DNA of 37,966 bases from a virus: IMG/VR virus record IMGVR_UViG_3300025655_000109, positions 1 through 37,966 of that record, one strand, 5' to 3'. Both the position numbers and the translations under genes were made by a program. Below, piece after piece: positions 14,286-22,325 of the stretch. Within the stretch, counting starts at the first letter, position 1. Each line of letters begins with the position of its first letter. The notes under the pieces were generated by a model that saw only the letters and a program-made list of their open reading frames with translations, was not told where the DNA came from and made no database searches.

Positions 14286-15723
14286 GCAGCACCTCCATGT
14301 CCGTTGCTAGTCCGATTGCCCCCTTGCTTTCGTCCGTCAGGCTCGCCCCGGCCGTCACATCCACATACAGCGCATGAAACCTCACATCATTCGGGTACGC
14401 ATGAACGGCCGGTGTGACGATGGTCATGGAATTAGCCGTGCCAGCCTCAAGAACAGCGTTGGAGATCGTCAACTCCATTACCTTGCCATCCTCTTTGGAC
14501 TGGCCTAGTCGGTTGTACTTGACGCGCGTGCTGCGCTCTCCAGCCCCACCGATTGCCTTGGTGCGAGCACTGGTCCAGCTGTAGCCACGGTCATTAGAAT
14601 GGCGCAAGCTGATTGTCGATGCACTGCCGGGCGTTACGCTGGTTGATACTTGGTAGAGTGATGCCGCCACATTCGAGCCAAGGATTGTCTTGCCGCCAAA
14701 CTCTGCCGCTGCCGCGATCTGCCAGCGATCCAATCCCGAGCTCGTCCTCTCATGCCAAAACCCACGTGTCGCGTTATATTCCCACGTCCAGGCTGTTCCC
14801 GACACGGTATAGAACACGTGCCCGTTGCTGGTGTAGGTGGTGCCCCGAATTGACGCTGGCGAGGCTTCGGCGCGTATCAGCCGATCAAGGGCAGGCGGGC
14901 TGATCTTTCTGGCCTGGTAGCCGTCAAGCAGCATCACGCCAACCGGGGCACCATCCGAATTTGAGCCAACGAAGCACACCGTTTCGACAAGCACGTTGTC
15001 GACGGCAGCAACCATGTTCACCATACTGCCGCCGGCATAGCAGCCGAATGGCGCGCTGGTGACGCGCTCAAAAGGAAAGTCCGCCGCTCCGGTATTTTGC
15101 CAGAACTGCATGCCCGTCGTCCCGGCCAGCACCACATCCCGGCCGCGCACGATGCCGCGCACCAGCTCAAGATAGGTCTGGGCAAAATCAACCGGATCAA
15201 ACGCCGTCCAGTCGTCAATCGACGACACGTAGAACTCACCGTTGCTGGCCGTGATGATCGCGTAGCCATCCAACGTGCACAGCGAGTTGAACAGACTGGA
15301 TGAGATCGCAGCATCAAGCGATGGTGTCACGTCGGAGTTGTTACGGTAGACGGCAAACAGCGCATCCGATGTCACATAGGCGACATCAGCATCAGGCTCG
15401 CGCCGGTTCCTCGCAAAATACGCCACCCCGCTCGTGGCAACCGCGCCCATGTCCGTTGCTGTGCCGGATGTATTGACACGGTTAAGCCTGCCGCCGGTCA
15501 TGACGTACAGTGTCGTATCATCGACGTTCAGCATGCCGCGCACAAGTCCGGCGCCAGAACCCGTGAGCGTAGAGAACGCCGTAAAGCTATCGCAAGCGTA
15601 GACCTGCCACCGGCTCTGGGCTTCCTCGCCGGCATCTTCGGCATAGCAATTGATTAGCCGTGCAGACAGATCGCTGCGGCCTGAATTGGATCTGACGCCT
15701 AGGCTGATCGGTGTGACGGGCAT
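14278..15723 (-). CDS. P22 gp10-like tail hub / packaged-DNA stabilization protein
   Basis: The 481-residue protein starts PVTPISLGVRSNSGRSDLSARLINCYAE, the pattern of P22 gp10-type hub proteins, with later beta-propeller-like repeats (DGYAIITASNGEFYVSS, DVVLAGTTGMQFW, GGKTILGSNVAASLYQ). Gp10 binds under gp4 at the tail vertex and helps keep packaged DNA in place. Its start overlaps the stop of the gp4-like gene by one base, as in P22-type layouts. Confidence 0.85.
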   Translation of the reverse strand: MPVTPISLGVRSNSGRSDLSARLINCYAEDAGEEAQSRWQVYACDSFTAFSTLTGSGAGLVRGMLNVDDTTLYVMTGGRLNRVNTSGTATDMGAVATSGVAYFARNRREPDADVAYVTSDALFAVYRNNSDVTPSLDAAISSSLFNSLCTLDGYAIITASNGEFYVSSIDDWTAFDPVDFAQTYLELVRGIVRGRDVVLAGTTGMQFWQNTGAADFPFERVTSAPFGCYAGGSMVNMVAAVDNVLVETVCFVGSNSDGAPVGVMLLDGYQARKISPPALDRLIRAEASPASIRGTTYTSNGHVFYTVSGTAWTWEYNATRGFWHERTSSGLDRWQIAAAAEFGGKTILGSNVAASLYQVSTSVTPGSASTISLRHSNDRGYSWTSARTKAIGGAGERSTRVKYNRLGQSKEDGKVMELTISNAVLEAGTANSMTIVTPAVHAYPNDVRFHALYVDVTAGASLTDESKGAIGLATDMEVLRG

Positions 15724-16073
15724 CAGAAGTAAAGCGCCTCTGCCGCTAGCCGGGATGTCGGCTTCTGCACATGCCTGCGAAGCCGCGTGAGAATAATACG
15801 CTCCTCCGCTTCCTTCTGCGATGGCGCAATAGACTGACCAAACGCGCCAACCACTTCCATCTTGACCAGATCCCGCACGATCAAGAACACCTGATCTGGT
15901 ATCTCAGCAATCGGCCAGTACGTATATTCAAGCCCGTGTGCAGACAGTTCCGCCCATTTCAGTTCGTAGGCTTCGATCACATAGTTTCGATCCACCGTGT
16001 CTGGCGTTTCCTCGGCATCGACAACGCCAATATCCCGCAACACGGCGTCGGCAAGCTCCGTTGTCGTTTTCAT
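15723..16073 (-). CDS. P22 gp4-like head-to-tail adaptor
   Basis: The 116-residue helical protein (TELADAVLRDIGVVDAEETPD, YVIEAYELKWAELSAHGLEY, KEAEERIILTRLRR) matches the size and pattern of P22 gp4, the first tail accessory factor bound to the portal. Placement right before the gp10-like gene supports this. There are no signal or membrane segments. Confidence 0.75.
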   Translation of the reverse strand: MKTTTELADAVLRDIGVVDAEETPDTVDRNYVIEAYELKWAELSAHGLEYTYWPIAEIPDQVFLIVRDLVKMEVVGAFGQSIAPSQKEAEERIILTRLRRHVQKPTSRLAAEALYF

Positions 16074-16399
16074 GCGTAGCTTGTCCTTATACGGTCAAAG
16101 AACACCGAATCTTGCACGACAAAATCCCCTTCGACTGCAACCGCAGAGCCAGACCCAGTCGATTCCCATCTGTATGACCACCGGCCAGCCCGGTTCGGCA
16201 CGTAGTCAACGTGGTAGTCACCAATGCTCGTTTTTTCCATTTCGTCATCTGTGCCATAAACATACGTTGTCAGCCCGCCAATAGGCGACATGATCTTGAG
16301 CGTTACCGTTGTCGGGTCAATGTCCGTATAGTCATCGTCCGTAAACGTGACCGACAGACGGATTGTCGTGTTAACGGCGTGGCGTCCTGGCGAAAGCAT
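16070..16399 (-). CDS. Small virion protein, Ig-like or beta-sandwich
   Basis: The 109-residue product (TIRLSVTFTDDDYTDIDPTTV, GDYHVDYVPNRAGRWSYRWES, AVAVEGDFVV) has the strand spacing of an Ig-like fold. It sits between the tail hub genes and the repeat protein, and is likely a decoration or tail accessory protein. It overlaps the gp4-like start by four bases. Confidence 0.55.
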   Translation of the reverse strand: MLSPGRHAVNTTIRLSVTFTDDDYTDIDPTTVTLKIMSPIGGLTTYVYGTDDEMEKTSIGDYHVDYVPNRAGRWSYRWESTGSGSAVAVEGDFVVQDSVFFDRIRTSYA

Positions 16400-16400
16400 G

Positions 16401-17123
16401 TTATCCCCAATTCACCTTGGCTTGTGTTGTTGGCCGTCCCGCCGATACCCTGGCTTGTGCCGATCCTCGTCCAGCACGCGGGAACGCAAGCACCTTGCGC
16501 CGCCTCACAGCTAGATCCGTCACGACACCGGACACAGAGAACGCGCCAGCATCCGGTTGAATAACACGCTGGGCGATAAGCGCCGCAGCTATGCCGCTAA
16601 GCGTAAACGCCCCGGCTTCCACCGTGACAACCCGATCAGCCGTAATCTCAACTGATTGACCGGTAAGAACAAACGACCCGGATTCAGCCGTAATAGACAG
16701 GCCAATGCGAAGCGCCACATCACGACCAGCAACAGAAAACGTGATATTGCTAATGGATACATCAGAATTAACTTCGCCGAACGCAGCACCACCCAACGGG
16801 GCAAACAGGAAATGGCTATAACGAGTAATGACATATTGATGTGACGCAACCAGAACACGAGACGCGACAACCGAAACTGCTTGGCCGGTGAGAGTGAACG
16901 CCCCGGCTTCCATGCTGATTGTGCGCGCAACAGTAAGGCCAGCAGCTACGCCTGTTAACGAGAATGAGCCCGCACCAGCATTGACAACATGGCCATACTG
17001 CAGACCAACATCGACACCAGAAAGGATAAACGTCCCGGTGTCTGCCGCAATATCATACGCGGCCACACCAACCGCAGCAACTTGGCCAAGTGCAAACTCG
17101 CCTAGCGCTGCATGACCAAGCAT
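16401..17123 (-). CDS. Repeat-containing virion protein, about 22-residue beta repeats
   Basis: The 240-residue protein consists of six or seven copies of a unit like EAGAFTLTGQAVSVVASRVLV (examples at MEAGAFTLTGQ, AESGSFVLTGQ, VEAGAFTLSGI, PDAGAFSVSGV), interrupted by one different segment (HQYVITRYSHFLFAPLGG). The C-terminus is basic. This is a stacked beta-repeat design, probably a fiber or decoration protein. Repeat number could vary between strains. Confidence 0.6.
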   Translation of the reverse strand: MLGHAALGEFALGQVAAVGVAAYDIAADTGTFILSGVDVGLQYGHVVNAGAGSFSLTGVAAGLTVARTISMEAGAFTLTGQAVSVVASRVLVASHQYVITRYSHFLFAPLGGAAFGEVNSDVSISNITFSVAGRDVALRIGLSITAESGSFVLTGQSVEITADRVVTVEAGAFTLSGIAAALIAQRVIQPDAGAFSVSGVVTDLAVRRRKVLAFPRAGRGSAQARVSAGRPTTQAKVNWG

Positions 17124-17332
17124 CAGCTTTTATCCGTCAAATGCTTGATCTGTATATCAGCAACCGCGTGATCTTCTAAGAACTTCACCCGCTGCTGTAG
17201 CTCGTGCACTGCGCTGGCAAACAAAACCAGGTTGTCCACAACATCATCCGGCAACTTTTCTTCCCGAACGGTTGTTTCGTGCCTGACCTCGTGCCGATTG
17301 CGTCTGCGCCAGTCTCTTAGGGGCTCGGCCAC
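17123..17332 (-). CDS. Small coiled-coil protein, 69 residues
   Basis: The protein starts MAEPLRDWRRRNRHEV and has a helical C-terminal half (DDVVDNLVLFASAVHELQQRVKFLEDHAV) that could form a short coiled coil. The N-terminus is basic. It lies between the repeat protein and a tail-fiber-region gene, overlapping both. Its role is unknown, perhaps assembly or a fiber chaperone. Confidence 0.55.
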   Translation of the reverse strand: MAEPLRDWRRRNRHEVRHETTVREEKLPDDVVDNLVLFASAVHELQQRVKFLEDHAVADIQIKHLTDKS

Positions 17333-17889
17333 GTGATTGCCTCGTAGGCGGTCTGTGCAGCTGCCGCGTCAGACGCATTACTGATTGCCAACTTGCCGCT
17401 GATTCGTGCCGTCTCGATAACAGCTGACAGTGCGGCGAACGCCTCATAGCGAGCAATGACCATCTGGGCGCAATCCCATAGGGTATTCGCCTCCAGCCCG
17501 ACGCTGGCTGAGAGCGTGGGATACTGCGCCGCGCGCTCTTCTGGCGTCAAAGCGTTGGCAGCAGCTTGCCCCAACGCATCCACCGCCTGCGCCTGGCTAA
17601 ACTTTTCCTGATACGTCATGGCCATACCTGCGCCCGGCGTGATGTACTGCAGGCGACAGGTTTCAGCGTCGCTGTCAACCCTGGCCTTTAGCCCAGTTTT
17701 GACAGCATCCAGGGGTGGACCTTGGTAGGCGGCAATCGCATTGCCCGCCGCTATCCACGCCGCAACCTTGCGCGGCAGATCCCCGTCATTGGCCGCAATG
17801 CGATCCGCTGGGATGGTCCAAGACGCGCCGTCAATGACCGCAGCGACCAGCGTATTGTCTGGAGTCGTGTATTGTGCCGATGTAATCAT
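17317..17889 (-). CDS. Fiber-associated or assembly protein, 190 residues
   Basis: The N-terminus (TPDNTLVAAVIDGASWTIPAD) resembles tail-fiber assembly and DUF4376-type proteins. The remainder is helical with Ala-rich segments (AQAVDALGQAAANALTPEERAAQYP). It lies just downstream of the fiber gene, the usual place for a fiber chaperone. The call rests on context and a weak pattern match. Confidence 0.5.
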   Translation of the reverse strand: MITSAQYTTPDNTLVAAVIDGASWTIPADRIAANDGDLPRKVAAWIAAGNAIAAYQGPPLDAVKTGLKARVDSDAETCRLQYITPGAGMAMTYQEKFSQAQAVDALGQAAANALTPEERAAQYPTLSASVGLEANTLWDCAQMVIARYEAFAALSAVIETARISGKLAISNASDAAAAQTAYEAITWPSP

Positions 17890-17892
17890 TGG

Positions 17893-19164
17893 TTACATCC
17901 TTGAGTTTGCTATCCACGATGTTACATATACCGTCGACGTAGTGTCACCGATATTGATGTAACCGTAAAAATTTTCTTTATTGGAAGACGTAGTAACCCA
18001 AGACCCGCCTGAAACCGTTACAGATAAACTTGCCGTATCTCTTTTTTCAGATTTGTACGTAAACCCAATACCACGGACAGTGTTATTAATATCAATCGTA
18101 GCGGCATAAGCCGCGAGTGAAGTTGTTTTTTCGTAATAATCCATACACTCTCGCACATCGTGATCATTATGAGGTAATTCAAACTCTGGCGCTATTCCTG
18201 TTGAGTCAGGGTCCGCGTACATGCCGACATCGAACAGCTCGAACACATTAGAAATCGTACCAATGCCATTCGACGTTGATGACGTGCCGTAATATTCACT
18301 TGCCTGCCATGCGTTAGCCGTCGTCTGAAACGTTGAGCCCGTGGCCAGTGTCCACCGCAGTTGCATCGATAGCGTATTGTCGCTGTCCCATGTTCCGCTT
18401 GTGTCGCCAGGGAATGTTACTGTCTGCACCGTGTCCGCGTTAGCATCACCGCCGGAAATCGTGAACTCCCGCACATAGGTTCTGTTGTCGTCCTGATTTG
18501 ACAGGCAAACCGCATATGTTCCGGCCGGAGACTTCCACCCGAACCGAACAACAACATCCTTTGCACTTGAACCGCCAAACCGAAGATCAGCAACACGTCG
18601 ACCCTCTATCGGATGATATATAAGCGCGTATTGGCTTGCGGATAGACTGGCATCTGCTGTCGTTACAGTAACGCGGGTTCTGTGTGTTGAGCCTCCTGGT
18701 GTAGCGGATGCGACTTGTGCAGATGTTAGCGTCCCGTCCTGCGAATGCACTACGCTAAATTGATCAACAGGATAATATCCGCTTGCCGTCCCGCTTGAGG
18801 CACCGTTTTCTTGGCTTACGCGCATCCCAGGATTGACGATGTAGTTCTTCCTGCCGTCACGCTCGTAGAAGTCGTTTGCCGAGCCTGTGATAATAACCTG
18901 CGCAGTTCCCGACAGCGAAATAGCAGATCCAGAGTTGGTCGATGCTAGTATCGTATCGCGGCTCAGTGTTGTTCCGCTTGATGTGTACGTCCCGCGCCCG
19001 ATCTCACTAGAAGACCCGTCCGAAATAGCATACGTCACAACATCAGCATTCGACACGCCAGCATCAGCGAACGACAGGAACCCGCTGATAGCACTGCCGA
19101 GCGTTATTGCACCCGTCCCCGTTGTCGCCGTAGACATGCGCGCCAGGTTGAACAGCTTTGCCAT
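17893..19164 (-). CDS. Tail fiber / receptor-binding protein candidate
   Basis: The 423-residue protein starts MAKLFNLARMSTATTGTGAITLGSAISGF, an N-terminal domain frequent in alphaproteobacterial phage fibers (about 1-100, ending in an FYERDGRKNY linker). A beta-rich body (GDANADTVQTVTFPGDTSGTW) follows, with a C-terminal domain (AAYAATIDINNTVRG, SLSVTVSGGSWVTTSS) that could bind the receptor. It is the largest fiber-like protein in the window. Confidence 0.7.
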   Translation of the reverse strand: MAKLFNLARMSTATTGTGAITLGSAISGFLSFADAGVSNADVVTYAISDGSSSEIGRGTYTSSGTTLSRDTILASTNSGSAISLSGTAQVIITGSANDFYERDGRKNYIVNPGMRVSQENGASSGTASGYYPVDQFSVVHSQDGTLTSAQVASATPGGSTHRTRVTVTTADASLSASQYALIYHPIEGRRVADLRFGGSSAKDVVVRFGWKSPAGTYAVCLSNQDDNRTYVREFTISGGDANADTVQTVTFPGDTSGTWDSDNTLSMQLRWTLATGSTFQTTANAWQASEYYGTSSTSNGIGTISNVFELFDVGMYADPDSTGIAPEFELPHNDHDVRECMDYYEKTTSLAAYAATIDINNTVRGIGFTYKSEKRDTASLSVTVSGGSWVTTSSNKENFYGYINIGDTTSTVYVTSWIANSRM

Positions 19165-19409
19165 TAGCTAGCAGTCCCCGTCTTGCCGTTCAGAGCCCGC
19201 GCCAACGCCCCGCGCTCCATGTCAATATCATACAAGCCTGCACTCTCTGCCTTTATCTTGGCGTGCATGGTCCGCAGCTGAGCGTCGAACGCATCACGCT
19301 GCGCCCGCACCTTGTCGCGTTCGTCCTGAAACGGCTTGACCTTGACCATGATCGCTTCACGCTGCTTCCCAAGATCATGAAACCGATTGCGCATCTCATC
19401 AGGCGTCAT
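19164..19409 (-). CDS. Small coiled-coil protein, 81 residues
   Basis: The protein starts MTPDEMRNRFHDLGKQREAI and is one long charged helix (VKPFQDERDKVRAQRDAFDAQLRTMHAKIKAES). AGGG lies seven bases before the ATG at 19409; a GTG at 19418 is an alternative. It could be a structural or assembly factor between fiber and head genes. Confidence 0.6.
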   Translation of the reverse strand: MTPDEMRNRFHDLGKQREAIMVKVKPFQDERDKVRAQRDAFDAQLRTMHAKIKAESAGLYDIDMERGALARALNGKTGTAS

Positions 19410-19419
19410 TGGTATCACC

Positions 19420-19845
19420 CTATGCTAGCGTTAAAACGCCATTTGTGCCGTCGAAATCAACAGTAAACGTCTCCGTGTCCTGCAGCGTGATCGACGACCC
19501 ATAATCCCAATAGCCGATCAAAGGATCAGCCGGACTGGATGGCGTGTCGCTGTAAAGCGTTGCGTACCGAAAAGGTCCAATCGTGCCACCTGACGCGGTA
19601 AACACGCTATCGGCCAGAACCAACTTATAGGTGCCCGACGTTTGCGCGCTGGTCGATGTCGTGATGGTGTTGCCGCCGGCAGTGTACCCATTGCCGGCGG
19701 ATATTTCTGTGAGATCGGCAAAAACGGTATTCGTTGCCGTTGGCGCCGTGTCGGTAAGGCAAACCTTCAGCGTGTCCGCGCCAAGATCAAACACCCCTTC
19801 AGCGAGGTATTCGACGAACTGTTGAAATTTATTGAAGGTTGCCAT
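19420..19845 (-). CDS. Virion structural protein, 141 residues
   Basis: The protein starts MATFNKFQQFVEYLAEGVFDLGADTLKVCLTDTAPT, a well-known opening of a family of small phage virion proteins in capsid regions. Beta-rich segments follow (SGTYKLVLADSVFTASGGT). It is likely a head decoration or head-tail protein. Confidence 0.65.
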   Translation of the reverse strand: MATFNKFQQFVEYLAEGVFDLGADTLKVCLTDTAPTATNTVFADLTEISAGNGYTAGGNTITTSTSAQTSGTYKLVLADSVFTASGGTIGPFRYATLYSDTPSSPADPLIGYWDYGSSITLQDTETFTVDFDGTNGVLTLA

Positions 19846-19853
19846 CCCGAACC

Positions 19854-20369
19854 TCAGGTCAAGTAGTAGTCGATGTAGACAGAGAACCGGCCAGCCGTGA
19901 ACGTCCCGGCCGCAGCGTTCGCCTCCAGCTGCACTTTCGTCTTGTGCGAGAAGTACAGCGGTGTGACGAACACGAATTGCCGGTAGTTGACACCAGCCTG
20001 ATAGATCTCCGCGCTACCGTCACCAGTCAGTACGCCAGTATTGCAGAAGCCGTCCGGGTCGGCAGTAGCGCCGCTGTTAGCAAGCGTCACCTGCGTTTGC
20101 GGATCAATCCACGTATCAGTTGATGCCCCGGAGTTAGCAGCCCAGCCGACGTCAATGTCGATGGCCTCCGTTCCAGTGTCGATGTCTGCCGCTGCGACGT
20201 GACCACCGGTCACGACACAGTTTGCCGGCAGATAGCCAAGCTCGAAGATATCGCCATCTTCAACATCGGCAGCGATGTCGTAGTAGAACCACTGCCGTTT
20301 CACGTTGCCCGCGTAGCCGTGCGTATGCGCCACGGGCAACGGGCTTTGGGTGAGAGTTTCTGCAGCCAT
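19854..20369 (-). CDS. Virion structural protein, 171 residues
   Basis: The protein starts MAAETLTQSPLPVAHTHGY and is beta-rich with acidic residues (DIFELGYLPANCVVTGGHVAAADIDTGT). It lies just after the capsid gene in transcription order, so it is likely a head fiber or decoration protein. There are no membrane or signal segments. Confidence 0.6.
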   Translation of the reverse strand: MAAETLTQSPLPVAHTHGYAGNVKRQWFYYDIAADVEDGDIFELGYLPANCVVTGGHVAAADIDTGTEAIDIDVGWAANSGASTDTWIDPQTQVTLANSGATADPDGFCNTGVLTGDGSAEIYQAGVNYRQFVFVTPLYFSHKTKVQLEANAAAGTFTAGRFSVYIDYYLT

Positions 20370-20398
20370 TGTTTCAAGACCTTTCTAAGCGCGTTTGA

Positions 20399-21490
20399 TC
20401 AGGCGTCGGCGGCGGCGGCGAAATAGCCGGTCACAACGCCGTGGTCTTTGGTGTCGTCGGTATCGTCCTCGCCGGAACCGAACCGCATTTTGTCGACCTC
20501 GTACCACTGCTTGACGCCGATGCCGACGCGCCGTCCGTAGTCAAACGATTCCTCTACCGTCTTTGGACGCATCGCCCAAGCCATGCCGATAGCCTGCGCT
20601 CCGCACAGATAGCAGGGGCGAACCACAGCCGACGAGGCACCTACAGCGCCGAGCGAAGGAATATCCTCGATCTCGTAGATGTAGACATTCTCATAGATGT
20701 AGTCCGCACCCGTGAAGAGCGGGTTATTCATGCCGCGCTGGCGGGCCTCACGATTGGCCTGCTGGAATGCAGAGTCCGCCGCGAGATCGCGAACCATCTC
20801 AGTCGGAGCGAACAGCACATAGCCGTCCGAACCGCCGATCCTGTTCTTCGGCTTGATTGGCCGAATCCTAGGGTTGGCCTGTTTGGCCATGCGCTTCATA
20901 AGGCTGACCGCCGACGACGTCAGCTTGTCGTTAGTCGTGTCAACATTGGCCAGCGATGCTGAATGATCGTTGGCGGAGTTGTTCGACTTCGCCGCGCCGA
21001 ACAACACACGATCAGCATTGTCAACGAGCCACGCGTCCTTCTGCGCTTCCGTTGCCGATGCATACGCCACGCCGTTGATGGAACCCAGAGCGCGGATGAT
21101 GTTGTCGCGGTCAAGCTCCATATTCCAATCCATCAGGATGTCTTTATGAGCCTGACGAAGATCGATGGCGGTTTTCTGCGCTTCGAACTTCTTGAACGTG
21201 ACGGGCTTGAAGTATTCCCGCACACGAACAGTAAACGAACGCAGGTCCGCCTCTTCCTCGTTGCCTTCGCCCACGTCGTTCTCGCTAAGCGCTTCGCCGG
21301 TCAGGCGATTGATCAGCGTAAACGTCACGGTGTCGCCGGGCTTCGTCGTGAGGCTTTCCTTGACCTGAATCATCTTGCTGGCGCCGGTCCCCATGAAGGG
21401 CTTGAACCAGTTGGAGTTCAAGTATTCACGATAATAGTTCGAGTCCCACTGCTGGACAGTCAAGCCAGCAGGAACAGTCGTTTCGGCCAT
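20399..21490 (-). CDS. Major capsid protein (DUF4043/N4-gp56 type)
   Basis: The 363-residue protein has a typical N-terminus (TVQQWDSNYYREYLNSNWFKPFMG) and the middle GDTVTFTLINRLTG. The family's long helix follows (KFEAQKTAIDLRQAHKDILMDWNMELDRD). The C-terminal segment has YLCGAQAIGMAWAMRP and SFDYGRRVGIGVKQWYEVDKMRFGS. It follows the scaffold gene and precedes head-completion genes, the standard capsid position. Confidence 0.9.
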   Translation of the reverse strand: MAETTVPAGLTVQQWDSNYYREYLNSNWFKPFMGTGASKMIQVKESLTTKPGDTVTFTLINRLTGEALSENDVGEGNEEEADLRSFTVRVREYFKPVTFKKFEAQKTAIDLRQAHKDILMDWNMELDRDNIIRALGSINGVAYASATEAQKDAWLVDNADRVLFGAAKSNNSANDHSASLANVDTTNDKLTSSAVSLMKRMAKQANPRIRPIKPKNRIGGSDGYVLFAPTEMVRDLAADSAFQQANREARQRGMNNPLFTGADYIYENVYIYEIEDIPSLGAVGASSAVVRPCYLCGAQAIGMAWAMRPKTVEESFDYGRRVGIGVKQWYEVDKMRFGSGEDDTDDTKDHGVVTGYFAAAADA

Positions 21491-21501
21491 TGCCGTTGCT
21501 C

Positions 21502-22314
21502 CTAGTCGTCGAGGATATCTTCAAGCGAAACCTCGGAAAACCGCCCGGCATGATCGCGAGGCTGTTTTGATCCGTGGCCCGCCAACGAACGAGGAACAGG
21601 CGCTTTCAACTTCGCAGGTTGTGCCGCTCCGTTCGGCTGGATGCCGTACTTCGCCAGCACTTCGGCCTCAACCTTGGCCCTGTAGGATGTCGGATCACCG
21701 ATTTCCTGCATGGCCTTGAGCTTCTGGCCTGCTTGATATGCTGCAACCCCAGGCAGCGGATGCGACGTGATCAGGTGCGCAAGCTGAGGGTCCTGCTTCG
21801 CAACCTCAACCGCCACATTGACCAGCTCGTCATAGTCATCATGCTGGGCACGCATTTGCATGTCCGACATAATGACACCGCGCTGATATTCCCTGGCCTG
21901 CGTTTCCCGCTGCATGCGTTCGACGTAGGTTTCTACCTGCTGATGCTGCCAATGCCTGAAGGCGTCCGGCTCGAGAATCGGATCCGGTATGGCTTCAGGC
22001 TGTTGCGGCATCTGCTGGTAGGGCTGCATTGCCGGCTGCTGCATCGGTTGCGGCGTAAACCGTTCCTGATACTCAGCCAGCTTGCGTTCAAGCTCCTGTC
22101 GCTTTCTGCGCTCGTCCTCAAGGGCGCGCCGTGGCACTGCCGGGCCTGGCTCTGGCTCGCTCTCAACGTCGGCGGCAGCGGTCGGCGGCACCGTGCCCTC
22201 GTTGTTATCGCCCGTTAGCTCTGGCTCTACATGGATCGGCTCGTGAGCCTCGCCAGTGGCCGTCGCATCATCGTCAAGCAGCGTGTCCAGTGTATCCAGA
22301 TCTTCGTCAGCCAT
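21502..22314 (-). CDS. Capsid scaffolding protein
   Basis: The 270-residue protein is highly charged and helical, with a disordered acidic N-terminus (DLDTLDTLLDDDA, PELTGDNNEG), a coiled coil (PRRALEDERRKRQELERKLAEYQERF) and a Gln/Pro/Met-rich linker. A C-terminal basic-acidic segment (RDHAGRFSEVSLEDILDD) is probably the capsid-binding tail. Composition and place between portal and capsid are diagnostic. Confidence 0.8.
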   Translation of the reverse strand: MADEDLDTLDTLLDDDATATGEAHEPIHVEPELTGDNNEGTVPPTAAADVESEPEPGPAVPRRALEDERRKRQELERKLAEYQERFTPQPMQQPAMQPYQQMPQQPEAIPDPILEPDAFRHWQHQQVETYVERMQRETQAREYQRGVIMSDMQMRAQHDDYDELVNVAVEVAKQDPQLAHLITSHPLPGVAAYQAGQKLKAMQEIGDPTSYRAKVEAEVLAKYGIQPNGAAQPAKLKAPVPRSLAGHGSKQPRDHAGRFSEVSLEDILDD

Positions 22315-22325
22315 GCGTACCCCTC